64,000 nucleotides of DNA from Empedobacter stercoris (GCF_020281205.1 NZ_JACXZC010000006.1:1-64000), one strand, 5' to 3'; shown: positions 43,842-54,375, counted from the first letter of the stretch. Notes: generated by a model not told the origin, from the sequence alone. Made by a program: numbers and translations.

Positions 43842-46280
43842 TTAAAACTTAAAATTAATCTTACCATTAAAGAAACGTCCTGTCAAATAATTTGGCATGG
43901 TATAAACTCGGTTAGAATTCACATCGCGAATCCACGAATTACTGATTTCATTTTTAATGTCAAATACATTGAAAACATCTACACCAATCGAAATTTCTTT
44001 GAAATTACTCCAAAACGTACCGCTTGATGGTTTTAAGTCTTTTTGATTGATAATTTCTTTTACAAAACCAATGTCCACGCGTTTGTAATCTGTCAACGTT
44101 GTTTGGTATTGGTAAGGATCTGCAAATTGAGGAGCTCCGTTCGGTAAACCAGATGCATAAATCAAATTAACATTTACCTTGAAAGATGGTAAAAACTCCA
44201 TGTAATCTTGGAAAAATGCAGATAATTTGAATCGAGGATCTGTTGGTAATGGAATATTTCCTTTGTCATCTATATTTTGATAAGCACGCGCGTATGAAGC
44301 CGAGAACCATGAATCGACTCCTGGAACAAACTGTCCAAATAAACGCATATCAACTCCGTAAGCATAACCTTTTGAGTTATTGTCTGCAGTATAACGAATT
44401 CTTACATTGTCCACATAATACGGATTCAAATCATTTAAGATTTTATAATAAACCTCAGATGTTAACTTGAACGGACGATTCATCCACTTGAATTCGTAAT
44501 CGTTTCCAAGAATAAAATGTATAGATTGTTGTGATTTTACTTTGTCATTTAAACTTCCATCTAAACGACGAATTTCGCGATAGAAGGGAGGTTGATAATA
44601 AATACCTGTCGAAAAACGGAACAACATATCTTTTTCCCAATTTGGTTTAATCGCAATTTGTGCGCGAGGCGAAACCGTTGTTTCTTCGTTAAAATCCCAA
44701 TAAGCTGCTCGAACACCCGCATTGAACAATACTTTTGCATCGTTCCACATGAATTTGCTCGTGTATTGTGTGTAACCAGAAAAACGATTGGTTTTTAAAT
44801 TATTTTTTGAATTGACATAATAACTTAAATTTAATCCTTGATTAGGGTTCGGATTCACAACATATCCCGTAGAATCTATTGCTTGCCATTCACCTAATAA
44901 ATCGCGAATGTCTTCTTGTTGAAATTTTGCTCCCCATTCAATATTATTGTTTCCATTGATTTTATATTTTCCCTTGTGTTGAATTCCCGCCACCAACGCA
45001 TCAAAATTATTTCGTGCATGGTCAATTTGAGAACCAACATCATTGGTTGAGGTTGCTTTACCATCGGCATCAACTTCTGAAATAAAATAAGAACCTTGAA
45101 TATCAAAATACTCTCTTTCTTTCGAATGGTATGCAAAAACATCTAAACCTAAGTCTAATTTAGAATTCGGTTGATAGGTAAACGATAAACTTCCCGTTTC
45201 AGTTGCAAATTTGTCGTCTTCTTTTCCGTTGTAATAAACGGTTAATAACAATGGATTATCTACAGCATTGATATATGTTTCACGTTTTGTAGGAAACATT
45301 TCGTAACGCGAACGTGACATGGTTCCTAAAAATGCAACATTCCATTTGTCATTTAATTTATAATTGATATTTGCTTGTACATCGTAATATTCAGGGTTGA
45401 AATTGGTGTCACCTTTTAAGGTGTTTAAAATTAAATTTCTATTCTGATAGCGTGCACCAACAATAGCCGAAAGTTTTTTGTCTTTAGAAGCTCCACCTAA
45501 TGTCAAACTTCCACCCATTAAACTTGCTTCTAATTGTCCTTCAAATTTTTTAGGACGTTTGTAGGTTATATCTAAAACTGATGACATTTTGTCGCCATAT
45601 TTAGCTTCCCATCCACCAGCGGAAAAGTTGATGAATTCTGTCATTGACGGATTTACAAAGCCTAATCCTTCTTGTTCACCAGCGCGAATAAGTTGAGGTT
45701 TATACACTTCTATTCCGTTAATGTAAATTAAGTTTTCGTCATAATTTCCGCCTCGAACCATGTACTGCGAACTCAATTCGGTATTCGAGTTAACGAATGG
45801 CAACGTTTTTAATAAATCAGCAACTCCGCCCGTCAAACTTGGTCCTTGTTGCATTTGTGCCGCACTTAAAACGGTGCTTTGCAAAGGTTTGTTTGTATTG
45901 GATTGAAATGAAATTGTTGCTTCGCCTAATTGAATCGCATTAGTTTCATCGGGTACTAATTGAACAAATATTTCTTTTCTATTTTTATCCTTTATCGTAA
46001 AAGTTTGTGTAAAAGAATGATAACCATTGTTGTTGAATGTTACAATAATCGATTCATTTGACGGAATATCAATTTTAAAATTACCATTTTGATCTGTAAA
46101 ATAAGATTGATCATTTACGATAATTTCGGCTTCGCTAATCGGTATTCTATTTTCGTCGACAACTTTACCATTAATTTGTGCTGTTTGCGCAAATAAAATT
46201 CCACCCAAAAGCGATAAACTTATGGTACTAAGAAATCTTTTTGAATGTTGTAGAGTACGTTGCTGTGTTGTTTTTTTCAT
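43842..46280 (-). CDS. TonB-dependent outer-membrane receptor
   Basis: 812 residues. Signal peptide (GGILFAQTAQ), carboxypeptidase-like domain (INGKVVDENRIPISEAEIIV), plug (about 125-235, SQYMVRGGNYDENLIYINGI) and a barrel ending LTGRFFNGKINFKF. There is no substrate clue. It overlaps the end of the M23 peptidase gene by 53 bases, and the first 16 residues, rich in Gln/Thr, lie in that overlap; an alternative start was not preferred because the signal peptide would be shortened. Confidence 0.9.
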   Translation of the reverse strand: MKKTTQQRTLQHSKRFLSTISLSLLGGILFAQTAQINGKVVDENRIPISEAEIIVNDQSYFTDQNGNFKIDIPSNESIIVTFNNNGYHSFTQTFTIKDKNRKEIFVQLVPDETNAIQLGEATISFQSNTNKPLQSTVLSAAQMQQGPSLTGGVADLLKTLPFVNSNTELSSQYMVRGGNYDENLIYINGIEVYKPQLIRAGEQEGLGFVNPSMTEFINFSAGGWEAKYGDKMSSVLDITYKRPKKFEGQLEASLMGGSLTLGGASKDKKLSAIVGARYQNRNLILNTLKGDTNFNPEYYDVQANINYKLNDKWNVAFLGTMSRSRYEMFPTKRETYINAVDNPLLLTVYYNGKEDDKFATETGSLSFTYQPNSKLDLGLDVFAYHSKEREYFDIQGSYFISEVDADGKATSTNDVGSQIDHARNNFDALVAGIQHKGKYKINGNNNIEWGAKFQQEDIRDLLGEWQAIDSTGYVVNPNPNQGLNLSYYVNSKNNLKTNRFSGYTQYTSKFMWNDAKVLFNAGVRAAYWDFNEETTVSPRAQIAIKPNWEKDMLFRFSTGIYYQPPFYREIRRLDGSLNDKVKSQQSIHFILGNDYEFKWMNRPFKLTSEVYYKILNDLNPYYVDNVRIRYTADNNSKGYAYGVDMRLFGQFVPGVDSWFSASYARAYQNIDDKGNIPLPTDPRFKLSAFFQDYMEFLPSFKVNVNLIYASGLPNGAPQFADPYQYQTTLTDYKRVDIGFVKEIINQKDLKPSSGTFWSNFKEISIGVDVFNVFDIKNEISNSWIRDVNSNRVYTMPNYLTGRFFNGKINFKF

Positions 46281-47919
46281 CTTTCACGTTTAATTCTAAT
46301 TGATGGTCGCCAACCGAAATTTGTTCTTTATTCAAATTAATTGTTAATCGTTTAATTTTATGATCATATTCGGCCAATACCCATTTTCCATCTATATAAG
46401 CCTTGTAGTCTTTTATTCCAGATTGTGTATCATTTATTGTAAAGCGAATAATACCATTTGCTTGAGTAAATTGACTACCTGATTTGATATTTAACGGAGT
46501 AATTGTCGGTTTAGTATTATCGATTAAAATAGAAAAAACACCAAAATCTTTTGGATTTGCAACCAGCTTTCCGTTTTTAAGTGTTGTCGTTAAATAATCT
46601 TTTTTCCAAACTCCTCTTTTTTGATACTCACGAACAATGACAGCTTTGTCTAATTGTGCAGTTGGAATCTCAGCTGTTGGTTCAATTACAAGCGTATAAG
46701 TTTGATGAATTGGCATATAATAATCGCCAACCCAATGTTTCCCATTCGAGAATTTGTAGCTTAAATCAAAATCTTCGTAGAATATATTTTTTGGAAAAAA
46801 GATTTCGATTCCTTGATTTTTGAAATGATTTTCTTTGTTCCATAACATTGGATTTGTTTCAGGAGTTTTTACACTTTCTACAAACGATTTTCCATTGACT
46901 ATAAATGATTGCGAAGATAAATTACCTGCATAATCAGACACATCAATTTTTACTTTATACGATTTTCCATCTTCAAGTTCTAAAATTCCGTTATTTTTCA
47001 AATTAGAATACATTCGCACAGGATTTCCATCTTTCACAAATCCTTGATACACCCAGCTATTATTTTTTTGAATATCGGCATAGTCACACGTACTGTTTAT
47101 AGCTCGGGCTTCATCAAACGAAAAACGATTTGATGTAAACGTGTAAATTGGTTCATCATTTACATAAATATTGATTTGATGTACACCGTTATTGTTTTCT
47201 GCGCCATTGTGCTTGTCGTAAGCTTTTACACCAAATCCAATCGTTCCTGAAGCTGAAATAGTTCCACCATTTGCTACAGCGATACGATTATTTTTTTGAT
47301 TCACTTCACCATTAATTGGGTAAGCGTATACTCCTAAAATAGAAGGTTTTTTTGTGTCTGGAATATCAAAACCAAAATAAAAGGGGTTGATTGGTTCTTC
47401 CGTCTTTGTATCACGAATTTCGAAGTGTAAATGCGGACCGCCAGAACTACCAGAGTTTCCTGAAAGAGCAATCAAATCTCCTGCTTTTACAGGAATTTCA
47501 TTTGGTTTTGGATGTAATTCAATTTTAAAGGTTTCTTTCGCATATTGTTGTTTACGCACATAAGCTTGTAATTCTGGTGTAAATTCTCTCAAATGTGCAT
47601 AAACAGAAGTGTATCCATTTGGATGATCGATATAAAGTGCATTTCCGTAGCCTGTTGGCGAAACATTGATACGAGAAATATAACCGTCTCCAATTGCGTT
47701 TACTTTTAAACCTTCTCGTTGTTGTGTTTTTATATCAAGTCCAGCATGAAAATGATTGCTACGAAGCTCTCCGAAATTACCTGATAAATAATTGGTGATT
47801 TCTAATGGATTCTGAAATATATTTTTGGGATAACTGTCTGCCTTCGGTTGTTCTGCTCGTTGTCCAAAAACAGTAGAACATAGTAATAGGTTTAGTAAAA
47901 TTGGTTTAATCACGTTCAT
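46228..47919 (-). CDS. M23-family (LytM) metallopeptidase
   Basis: 563 residues with a signal peptide. The LytM domain (about 35-190) has SNHFHAGLDIKT (His and Asp zinc ligands) and GPHLHFEIRDT (HxH), which together form the active site of peptidoglycan endopeptidases. The C-terminal 370 residues are beta-sandwich-like, ending STTFKKIS. It acts on the cell wall or as an activator. It is the first gene of a unit with the TonB receptor and a lipoprotein. Confidence 0.92.
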   Translation of the reverse strand: MNVIKPILLNLLLCSTVFGQRAEQPKADSYPKNIFQNPLEITNYLSGNFGELRSNHFHAGLDIKTQQREGLKVNAIGDGYISRINVSPTGYGNALYIDHPNGYTSVYAHLREFTPELQAYVRKQQYAKETFKIELHPKPNEIPVKAGDLIALSGNSGSSGGPHLHFEIRDTKTEEPINPFYFGFDIPDTKKPSILGVYAYPINGEVNQKNNRIAVANGGTISASGTIGFGVKAYDKHNGAENNNGVHQINIYVNDEPIYTFTSNRFSFDEARAINSTCDYADIQKNNSWVYQGFVKDGNPVRMYSNLKNNGILELEDGKSYKVKIDVSDYAGNLSSQSFIVNGKSFVESVKTPETNPMLWNKENHFKNQGIEIFFPKNIFYEDFDLSYKFSNGKHWVGDYYMPIHQTYTLVIEPTAEIPTAQLDKAVIVREYQKRGVWKKDYLTTTLKNGKLVANPKDFGVFSILIDNTKPTITPLNIKSGSQFTQANGIIRFTINDTQSGIKDYKAYIDGKWVLAEYDHKIKRLTINLNKEQISVGDHQLELNVKDEKNNTATYSTTFKKIS

Positions 47920-48218
47920 TTTTTCTATTCAATAATTAACAAATTAGTTAAATGTAAACTAATTCTTCTACAAACATCATTAATCTTTAGAATTTTTAAA
48001 AATTATTTAGAGATAATTTTTTCTAAAATTAAGTTTTAAATGTTGTAAATTGTAAAAGTGAATAGGATTAATTAAAAAAATAAGTATGATTTGTATTTTT
48101 TATTTTTCGTTATTAGAAGTTTACTGTAAGTGTGGATAAAAACAGATAGATAAAGCAGAATAAGAGAGTAAATATCTATTTGTCAAATGAATAAAAAAAA
48201 ACTGATAATATTTAGGTT

Positions 48219-48254
48219 TTTGTATTGATTAGATGTAAAAAAATACTATTTTTG
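48219..48254 (+). promoter_or_regulatory. zapA-operon promoter
   Basis: TATTTTTG (48247-48254) with TTG at 48225-48227, 19 bases apart, fits the Bacteroidota consensus. Within 47920-48288 nothing else is supported. Confidence 0.55.
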
Positions 48255-48288
48255 CAATAGAAGCTAGGATAATAGAAATTCTCAGGAG

Positions 48289-48633
48289 ATGGAAAAAATG
48301 GTAAAATTTAATGAACTTGAAAACAAGGTTTTAAGTGTTTTAGGCCAACTTGGGAATTATAAAGATATATTGAAAGACGCAGAAAACTCGATTCAAGAAT
48401 TGGAAAAATTACAAAATGAAATCAATTCTTTGAAAGAGGATAATGCCAGATTAAAAAATAAATTGAGAGATTCGCAAGCGAATAACTTAAATTTAAATGA
48501 AGAAGTAAAACGATTAAAAGTCGTTAATGCAATGAGCGGAAATCAGGAGTATAAAAAAATGATGAAGCAAAGAATGAACAAGTTAATCAAAGAAGTCGAT
48601 ACGTGCATCGCTCAAATTAAAACTAATAATTAA
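48289..48633 (+). CDS. Coiled-coil protein upstream of zapA
   Basis: 114 residues, almost entirely coiled coil (ILKDAENSIQELEKLQNEIN; LKEDNARLKNKLRDSQANN), with a basic end. It lies 9 bases before zapA, so a role with ZapA at the division site, similar to the ZapB type, is attractive. I recognise no named family. Confidence 0.65.
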   Translation: MEKMVKFNELENKVLSVLGQLGNYKDILKDAENSIQELEKLQNEINSLKEDNARLKNKLRDSQANNLNLNEEVKRLKVVNAMSGNQEYKKMMKQRMNKLIKEVDTCIAQIKTNN

Positions 48634-48642
48634 TAAAAAAGA

Positions 48643-48933
48643 ATGTCAACTCAACGAATTGAGATAAAAATTGCTTCACGTCATTATCCCATGACGATTA
48701 ATTCTGATGAAGAAGAAATGTTACTTTCTTGTGCAGAAGAAATAAATAGTATTTTGAAACAATTTGAACAAAAGTACGCTGTTTCTGACAAACAAGACGC
48801 ACTTGCAATGGTGACAATTCAATTAGCTTTACGCGAAGCAAAACTGAAAAAGCAAGTGAAAGATAATGAAGAAATGACAACAGAGCGCATTTCGAAGTTA
48901 TTAGAATTGATTGATCAGTCAATCGTAAAATAA
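48643..48933 (+). CDS. zapA: Cell division protein ZapA
   Basis: 96 residues, the usual ZapA length. IEIKIASRHYPMTINSDEEEMLLSCAEEIN (quoted in parts) is the N-terminal fold, then a C-terminal coiled coil with QDALAMVTIQLALREAKLKK. It cross-links FtsZ filaments. It is followed directly by the candidate 6S RNA, a synteny known from other bacteria. Confidence 0.88.
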   Translation: MSTQRIEIKIASRHYPMTINSDEEEMLLSCAEEINSILKQFEQKYAVSDKQDALAMVTIQLALREAKLKKQVKDNEEMTTERISKLLELIDQSIVK

Positions 48934-48978
48934 AAAGAGAAGTTCTGACAGTTATAAAACTGTCCAATAAACAATATT

Positions 48979-49166
48979 CCTACATTAGTTCTAGCTATTT
49001 TGGTTAACTCAACACTAGTTTTGTTACCGAGTGAACACCGTTCGGAAAGCGGGCCGCAACCTTTATAGGTTCATTTATTTGACAGCGGATACTTGACTAA
49101 CGGACTAACTCAAATCCTGTTTACAGGAGTTAACTCAAAACATACTTTACTAATGTAGGTTTTTTT
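48979..49166 (+). ncRNA. ssrS: Probable 6S RNA (6S-Flavo type)
   Basis: CCTACATTAG (48979-48988) pairs perfectly with CTAATGTAGG (49150-49159), enclosing about 160 bases, and a T-run ends it. Inner segments GTTAACTC and GAGTTAAC also pair, giving a long rod with a central bulge, as in 6S RNA. It sits between zapA and rny. 6S RNA binds RNA polymerase holoenzyme in stationary phase. The family assignment rests on shape and synteny. Confidence 0.7.
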
Positions 49167-49188
49167 ATATATAAACATTACATAAACT

Positions 49189-50760
49189 ATGGAACCAATG
49201 ACAATAATTATTGCAATTGTTACATTAATCATAGGTGCGGCGGTAGGATATTTCTTATCAAAAAAATCAGTTGATAAGCAAAATCAAGAACTGATTGATG
49301 AAGCTACTCGCAAAGCACAAAATTTGATTAGTGATGCTGAAAAAGATGGAGAAGCGATTAAAAAAGAGAAAATTTTTCAAGCAAAAGAAAAATTTTTAGA
49401 ATTAAAATCTAAACATGAAGAAGTTGTTAATCAACGCGAAAGAAAAGTAGCTGATGCTGAGCTTAAAGTAAAAGAACGTGAAGAGAGAATCAAAACGGAC
49501 TTAGCAGATATTCAGAAACAAAAAGATCAGATTAAATCTGAGAAAGGAAATATACAATCACGCACTGAAAAGCTTAACATTAAGCAAAAGGAAGTGGATA
49601 CTATGCACAAAAAACAAGTAGAAATCCTTGAAAAAATATCAAATTATTCTGCTGATGAAGCTCGTGCTGAATTGATTGAAGTTTTGAAAGATGAAGCGAG
49701 AACAAAAGCTCAAGCGCATATTCAAGAAATTATGGAAGATGCTGAGTTAGATGCTAAAAATCAGGCACGTAAGATTGTTATTTCTTCTATTCAACGTATC
49801 GGAACGGAACAAGCAATAGAAAATGCAGTGTCTGTATTTAATATAGAATCTGACGAAATCAAAGGACGTATTATTGGTCGTGAAGGTCGTAACATTCGTG
49901 CAATAGAAGCTGCAACAGGAGTTGAGGTAATTGTAGACGATACACCAGAAGCGATTATCCTTTCTTGTTTTGATCCTGTTCGACGTGAAATAGCTCGTTT
50001 ATCTTTGCACCGTTTAGTAACCGATGGTCGTATTCATCCAGCTCGTATCGAAGAAGTTGTTGCAAAAACAACTAAACAAATTGAGGATGAAATCATCGAA
50101 GTTGGTAAGAAAACGATCCTTGATTTAGGAATTCATGGTTTACATAAAGATTTGGTTCGTATCGTTGGGCGCATGAAATATCGTTCTTCTTACGGTCAAA
50201 ACTTGTTACAACACTCTCGTGAGGTTGCAAATTTAGCAGGAACGTTAGCTGCAGAATTAGGGTTAAATCCTAAATTAGCGAAACGTGCAGGTTTGTTACA
50301 TGATATTGGTAAAGTACCGGAGCAAGAATCAGAATTGCCACACGCTATTTTGGGGATGCAATGGGCAGAGAAATATGGTGAACATCCAGATGTAATTAAT
50401 GCGATTGGAGCACACCACGACGAAATTGAAATGACATCATTGCTTTCGCCAATTGTACAAGTTGCGGATAGTATCTCTGGAGCTCGCCCAGGTGCGCGTC
50501 GTCAAGTTGTAGAGTCGTACATGCAACGTTTAAAAGATTTAGAAGCGACTGCACTTAATTTTGACGGAGTTGAAAAAGCATATGCTATACAAGCCGGGCG
50601 TGAATTGCGTGTAATTGTAGAAAGTGATAAAGTTGATGATACAAAAGCTGCTGAATTATCTTTCTTAATTTCAGATAAAATTCAAAACGAAATGACTTAT
50701 CCAGGTCAAGTTCGTGTAACTGTAATTCGTGAAACTCGTGCAGTGAATATTGCCAGATAA
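49189..50760 (+). CDS. rny: Ribonuclease Y
   Basis: 523 residues. N-terminal membrane helix ([18 protein letters not shown]), long coiled coil (about 30-170), KH domain ([15 protein letters not shown]) and HD domain ([25 protein letters not shown]) with the metal-binding His-Asp. It is a membrane-anchored endoribonuclease initiating mRNA decay. It has its own terminator. Confidence 0.96.
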   Translation: MEPMTIIIAIVTLIIGAAVGYFLSKKSVDKQNQELIDEATRKAQNLISDAEKDGEAIKKEKIFQAKEKFLELKSKHEEVVNQRERKVADAELKVKEREERIKTDLADIQKQKDQIKSEKGNIQSRTEKLNIKQKEVDTMHKKQVEILEKISNYSADEARAELIEVLKDEARTKAQAHIQEIMEDAELDAKNQARKIVISSIQRIGTEQAIENAVSVFNIESDEIKGRIIGREGRNIRAIEAATGVEVIVDDTPEAIILSCFDPVRREIARLSLHRLVTDGRIHPARIEEVVAKTTKQIEDEIIEVGKKTILDLGIHGLHKDLVRIVGRMKYRSSYGQNLLQHSREVANLAGTLAAELGLNPKLAKRAGLLHDIGKVPEQESELPHAILGMQWAEKYGEHPDVINAIGAHHDEIEMTSLLSPIVQVADSISGARPGARRQVVESYMQRLKDLEATALNFDGVEKAYAIQAGRELRVIVESDKVDDTKAAELSFLISDKIQNEMTYPGQVRVTVIRETRAVNIAR

Positions 50761-50785
50761 AATTTAGAATTTAATTATATTCTTT

Positions 50786-50820
50786 TAGGCAAGTCTACTT
50801 CAAGGCTTGCCTATTTTTTT
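50786..50820 (+). terminator. rny terminator
   Basis: Stem TAGGCAAG and CTTGCCTA (50786-50793 and 50806-50813) followed by T7. Confidence 0.85.
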
Positions 50821-51072
50821 GCTGAATTATAGAAAAATAATTAGCAATTTAGTTGTAGTTTCGATAAAAATTATTAAATTATAACGAATAAAAACGTAAA
50901 ATCAACTAACTGTAAATCAATTAATTAACAACTTGTTGATAATCTTTTTAATTTTTAAGATCACAAAATTTTTAATTGTAAAATCTTATCTTAATTTTGA
51001 AAAAATCAATGAGTAACTGAAACGAAAATGTAACCCTATTGAGGTTCAAATTTCTAAAAAAGATTAAACGAC

Positions 51073-51080
51073 TAACTTTG
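51073..51080 (+). promoter_or_regulatory. nrdB -7 promoter element
   Basis: TAACTTTG matches TAnnTTTG, 65 bases before the nrdB ATG. Between the rny terminator and here (50821-51072) is AT-rich sequence with a short inverted repeat AACAA-C-TTGTT near 50928, and no clear NrdR box. Confidence 0.55.
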
Positions 51081-51145
51081 TTTTTTTTTAATGAAATAAA
51101 TCGTTTTTTACTGAAGTTTATTAATCTAAAAAAAGTCTAAAAACT

Positions 51146-52105
51146 ATGTCTATTTTTGATAAAAGGGTAAACTATAAACCGTTTGAGTATCCTGAAATTT
51201 TAACATTCACTGAGGCAATCCAAAAAGCATATTGGGTGCATGGAGAAGTTGATTTTACTTCGGATATCCAAGATTATCACGCCAACTTAGATGATGTGAA
51301 ACGTGAAATTCACAAACGTTCTATCTTATCTATTGCACAAGTTGAAGTAACGGTAAAAGGTTTTTGGGGAGATTTATACCATTATTTTCCAAAACCAGAA
51401 TTAAATGGGTTAGGCGCTACTTTTGCAGAATGTGAATTCAGACATAGTGAAGCATATTCTCGTATTTTGGAAGTAAATGGATATTTGGATGAGTTTAATG
51501 TTGCATTACAAAATCCTATTTTCAAAAGTTATAATACGTTCGTTGGCGAAATTATGCGAGACGAAAGTAAATCAATCGTAGAGAAATTATTATTCTTTGC
51601 ATTGGTTATCGAAGATAGTTCACTATTCTCGAAATTTGCAAATATCTTAGCGTTTACACGTTTTGATGGTTTAATGAAAAATACAGCAAATATTATTGCT
51701 TGGACATCTACAGATGAACAAATTCATGCAAATGCTGGTATTTATTTGATTAATAAAATTCGTGAAGAAGGTTTGTTACCAGAAGAATTAGATCAAAACT
51801 GGGTAGAAACTGCAGTTCGTGGTTATATTGATCAAGAAGAAATGATGTTAGATTGGATTTTCGAAAAAGGAGAATTCGGTTATTACTCAAAAACAGATTT
51901 ATTAAATTACATGAAATATCGTATAGACGAAGCTGTTGCGAAAATTGGTTACAAAAAAATATATCATATTTCACAAGAACAATACAAACCAATGGCTTGG
52001 TTCGAAGAAGAAGTTTTTGCAAGTAGTTTAGACGATTTCTTTGCAAAACGACCTGTAGATTATACAAAACACGATAAGAGTATATCAGCAGAGGATTTAT
52101 TTTAA
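51146..52105 (+). CDS. nrdB: Ribonucleotide reductase small subunit (class I, tyrosyl-radical type)
   Basis: 319 residues. Metal ligands are in order: an N-terminal Asp in the VDFTSDIQDY region, ECEFRHSEAY with Glu97 and His100, LVIEDSSLFSKF, and TDEQIHANAG. The radical Tyr equivalent (Tyr104, H-x3-Y) is kept. No N-terminal ATP-cone is fused, as occurs in some Bacteroidota NrdB. With NrdA it makes dNDPs. nrdA starts 74 bases downstream. Confidence 0.93.
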   Translation: MSIFDKRVNYKPFEYPEILTFTEAIQKAYWVHGEVDFTSDIQDYHANLDDVKREIHKRSILSIAQVEVTVKGFWGDLYHYFPKPELNGLGATFAECEFRHSEAYSRILEVNGYLDEFNVALQNPIFKSYNTFVGEIMRDESKSIVEKLLFFALVIEDSSLFSKFANILAFTRFDGLMKNTANIIAWTSTDEQIHANAGIYLINKIREEGLLPEELDQNWVETAVRGYIDQEEMMLDWIFEKGEFGYYSKTDLLNYMKYRIDEAVAKIGYKKIYHISQEQYKPMAWFEEEVFASSLDDFFAKRPVDYTKHDKSISAEDLF

Positions 52106-52179
52106 CCAAAAGAATCATTCATCAAAACACAACTATAAATAAAATTATTTCATATAATATCATAATAAAATCTAAAACT

Positions 52180-53880
52180 ATGGATAATCCGATACCGCAC
52201 GACGACCTTCAAAATATATTTTCTGACGGAGAAGCACCAAAATTATGGTGGAAAAACTCCGAATCTGAACAGATTTTGAATAGAGGTTATTTGTTGAAAG
52301 GCGAAACAGTCGAAGGAGCAATAGATCGTATTACAGCAGCAGCTGCGAAACGTTTATACAAACCTGAACTTCAAGAGTCTTTTAAAGAAATGATTGAAAG
52401 AGGTTGGATGAGTTTATCATCTCCAATTTGGGCAAATATGGGAACGGAGCGTGGTTTACCAATTTCTTGTTTCAATGTTCATATTCCTGATAGTATCGAA
52501 GGTATTACGCATAAATTAGGTGAAGTAATCATGCAAACAAAGATCGGTGGTGGAACTTCTGGTTATTTCGGAGAATTACGCGAGCGGGGTGCAGCAATCA
52601 CAGATAACGGAAAGAGTAGTGGTGCAGTTTCATTTATGGAATTGTTCAATTCTGCAATGAACGTTGTTTCGCAAGGTTCTACACGTCGTGGTGCATTTGC
52701 AGCTTATTTGGATATCGATCATGATGATATTGAAGAATTCTTAAAAATTAAATCGATAGGGAGTCCTATTCAGAATTTATTTTATGGTGTTTGTGTGCCA
52801 GATTATTGGATGCAAGAAATGATTGATGGAGATGTTGAAAAACGTCAAATTTGGGCGAAAGTTTTAGAATCTCGTCAAGAAAAAGGATTACCTTATCTTT
52901 TCTTTACAGATAACGTTAATAAAAATAAACCGCAGGTTTACAAAGATTTAGGAATGTCAATTAATGCGTCTAATCTTTGCTCAGAAATTATGTTGCCTTC
53001 TTCTGTGGACGAATCATTTATTTGCTGTTTATCTTCTATGAACTTAGAGTTATACGACGAATGGAAAGATACAGAAGCGGTTCGTTTAGCCATCTTTTTC
53101 TTAGATGCTGTATTGCAAGAATTCATCGAAAAAACAGAAGGAAATTATTATTTAGCTTCAGCGAATCGATTTGCAAAACGTCACAGAGCTTTAGGTTTAG
53201 GTGTGTTAGGATGGCATTCTTATTTACAACGCAATATGATTCCTTTCGAAGGAATGGAGGCAAAATTGCGTACTACAGAAATATTCAAACATATACAATC
53301 AAAAGCTGATAAAGCTTCAGAAGAATTAGCACGTATTTATGGAGAACCAGAAGTATTGAAAGGTTATGGACGTCGTAATACAACGACATGTGCAATTGCA
53401 CCAACAACTTCTTCTTCTGCAATTTTAGGACAAACATCTCCAGGAATTGAACCGTTTGCGTCTAATTATTACAAAGCTGGTTTATCGAAAGGGAACTTTA
53501 TGCGTAAAAATAAATATTTAACAAAATTATTACGCGAAAAAGGAATCGATAACGAAGATATTTGGCGTGAAATCATGCTAAATGGAGGTTCGGTACAGCA
53601 TTTAGATCAATTGACAAAAGAGGAAAAAGATGTATTCAAAACATTCAAAGAAATTTCTCAATTAGAAATTGTTCAGCAAGCAGCAATTCGCCAAAAATAC
53701 ATCGATCAATCGCAATCCTTAAATCTTAACATTCCGCCAGATTTACCTGTAAAAGAAGTCAACCGTTTAATGATTGAAGCTTGGCAATTAGGCGTAAAAA
53801 CATTGTATTATCAACGCTCTCAATCTGTTTCAAAAGAATTAGTAGCCAACTTAGTTTCTTGTTCTTCTTGCGAGGCTTAA
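52180..53880 (+). CDS. nrdA: Ribonucleotide reductase large subunit, ATP-cone-less
   Basis: 566 residues, short for NrdA because the N-terminal ATP-cone is missing. The catalytic set is visible: PISCFNVHIPD (first redox Cys), SNLCSEIMLP (thiyl-radical Cys with Glu), ICCLSSMNLELYD (partner Cys), and the C-terminal SCSSCEA shuttle. It reduces ribonucleotides. With no cone in NrdB either, overall dATP shut-off must be absent or use another mechanism. Confidence 0.93.
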   Translation: MDNPIPHDDLQNIFSDGEAPKLWWKNSESEQILNRGYLLKGETVEGAIDRITAAAAKRLYKPELQESFKEMIERGWMSLSSPIWANMGTERGLPISCFNVHIPDSIEGITHKLGEVIMQTKIGGGTSGYFGELRERGAAITDNGKSSGAVSFMELFNSAMNVVSQGSTRRGAFAAYLDIDHDDIEEFLKIKSIGSPIQNLFYGVCVPDYWMQEMIDGDVEKRQIWAKVLESRQEKGLPYLFFTDNVNKNKPQVYKDLGMSINASNLCSEIMLPSSVDESFICCLSSMNLELYDEWKDTEAVRLAIFFLDAVLQEFIEKTEGNYYLASANRFAKRHRALGLGVLGWHSYLQRNMIPFEGMEAKLRTTEIFKHIQSKADKASEELARIYGEPEVLKGYGRRNTTTCAIAPTTSSSAILGQTSPGIEPFASNYYKAGLSKGNFMRKNKYLTKLLREKGIDNEDIWREIMLNGGSVQHLDQLTKEEKDVFKTFKEISQLEIVQQAAIRQKYIDQSQSLNLNIPPDLPVKEVNRLMIEAWQLGVKTLYYQRSQSVSKELVANLVSCSSCEA

Positions 53881-53907
53881 TAAATAAAATAGTAAAATAG
53901 AATACAT

Positions 53908-53934
53908 AAATCCGCTCAAAGAGCGGATTTTTTT
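53908..53934 (+). terminator. nrdA terminator
   Basis: Stem AAATCCGCTC, loop AAA, GAGCGGATTT, then T residues. Confidence 0.88.
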
Positions 53935-53994
53935 AGTTTATTTAATCAAAAAGTTGAGTTAAAATGAAATTTTATGAGGATTGATTTATTTTAT

Positions 53995-54012
53995 TATCGT
54001 AATATTACGATA
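53995..54012. promoter_or_regulatory. ArsR operator 1, perfect 18-base palindrome
   Basis: TATCGTAATATTACGATA, 12 bases before the arsR ATG, is a perfect palindrome. Confidence 0.8.
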
Positions 54013-54024
54013 CGAAATTAATCT

Positions 54025-54354
54025 ATGGGAACTACAAAATCAGAAATATTTACAGACGAACAAAATAGATTAGCACTCATGTTCAAAGTATTTGGAAATC
54101 CGGCACGTATTGCTATTTTACAATACATTATCAATCAGAAAGCGTGTATTTGCAATGATTTGGTTGATGAATTAGGCTTGGCACAAGCAACGATTTCTCA
54201 GCATTTAAAGGAGCTTAAAACACTTGGAATTATTCAAGGAACTATCGAAGGAAAGTCTGTTTGCTATTGTATCGATGAAAAAGTTTGGAATGATGTTCAA
54301 AACGATTTGAATGCATTTTTTAAACAAGATGTTCACATTAAACAATGCTGTTAA
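54025..54354 (+). CDS. arsR: ArsR-family arsenic-responsive repressor
   Basis: 109 residues. Winged HTH with LVDELGLAQATISQHLKELK (about 46-65). The As(III) site is CIC (Cys41 and Cys43) in the helix before recognition, the position used by E. coli-type ArsR; a second CxC (80, 82) and terminal CysCys (108-109) may add ligands. It heads an arsenic operon, with matching operators both before it and after it. Confidence 0.93.
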   Translation: MGTTKSEIFTDEQNRLALMFKVFGNPARIAILQYIINQKACICNDLVDELGLAQATISQHLKELKTLGIIQGTIEGKSVCYCIDEKVWNDVQNDLNAFFKQDVHIKQCC

Positions 54355-54375
54355 GACTTTTTTATATTAATTATC

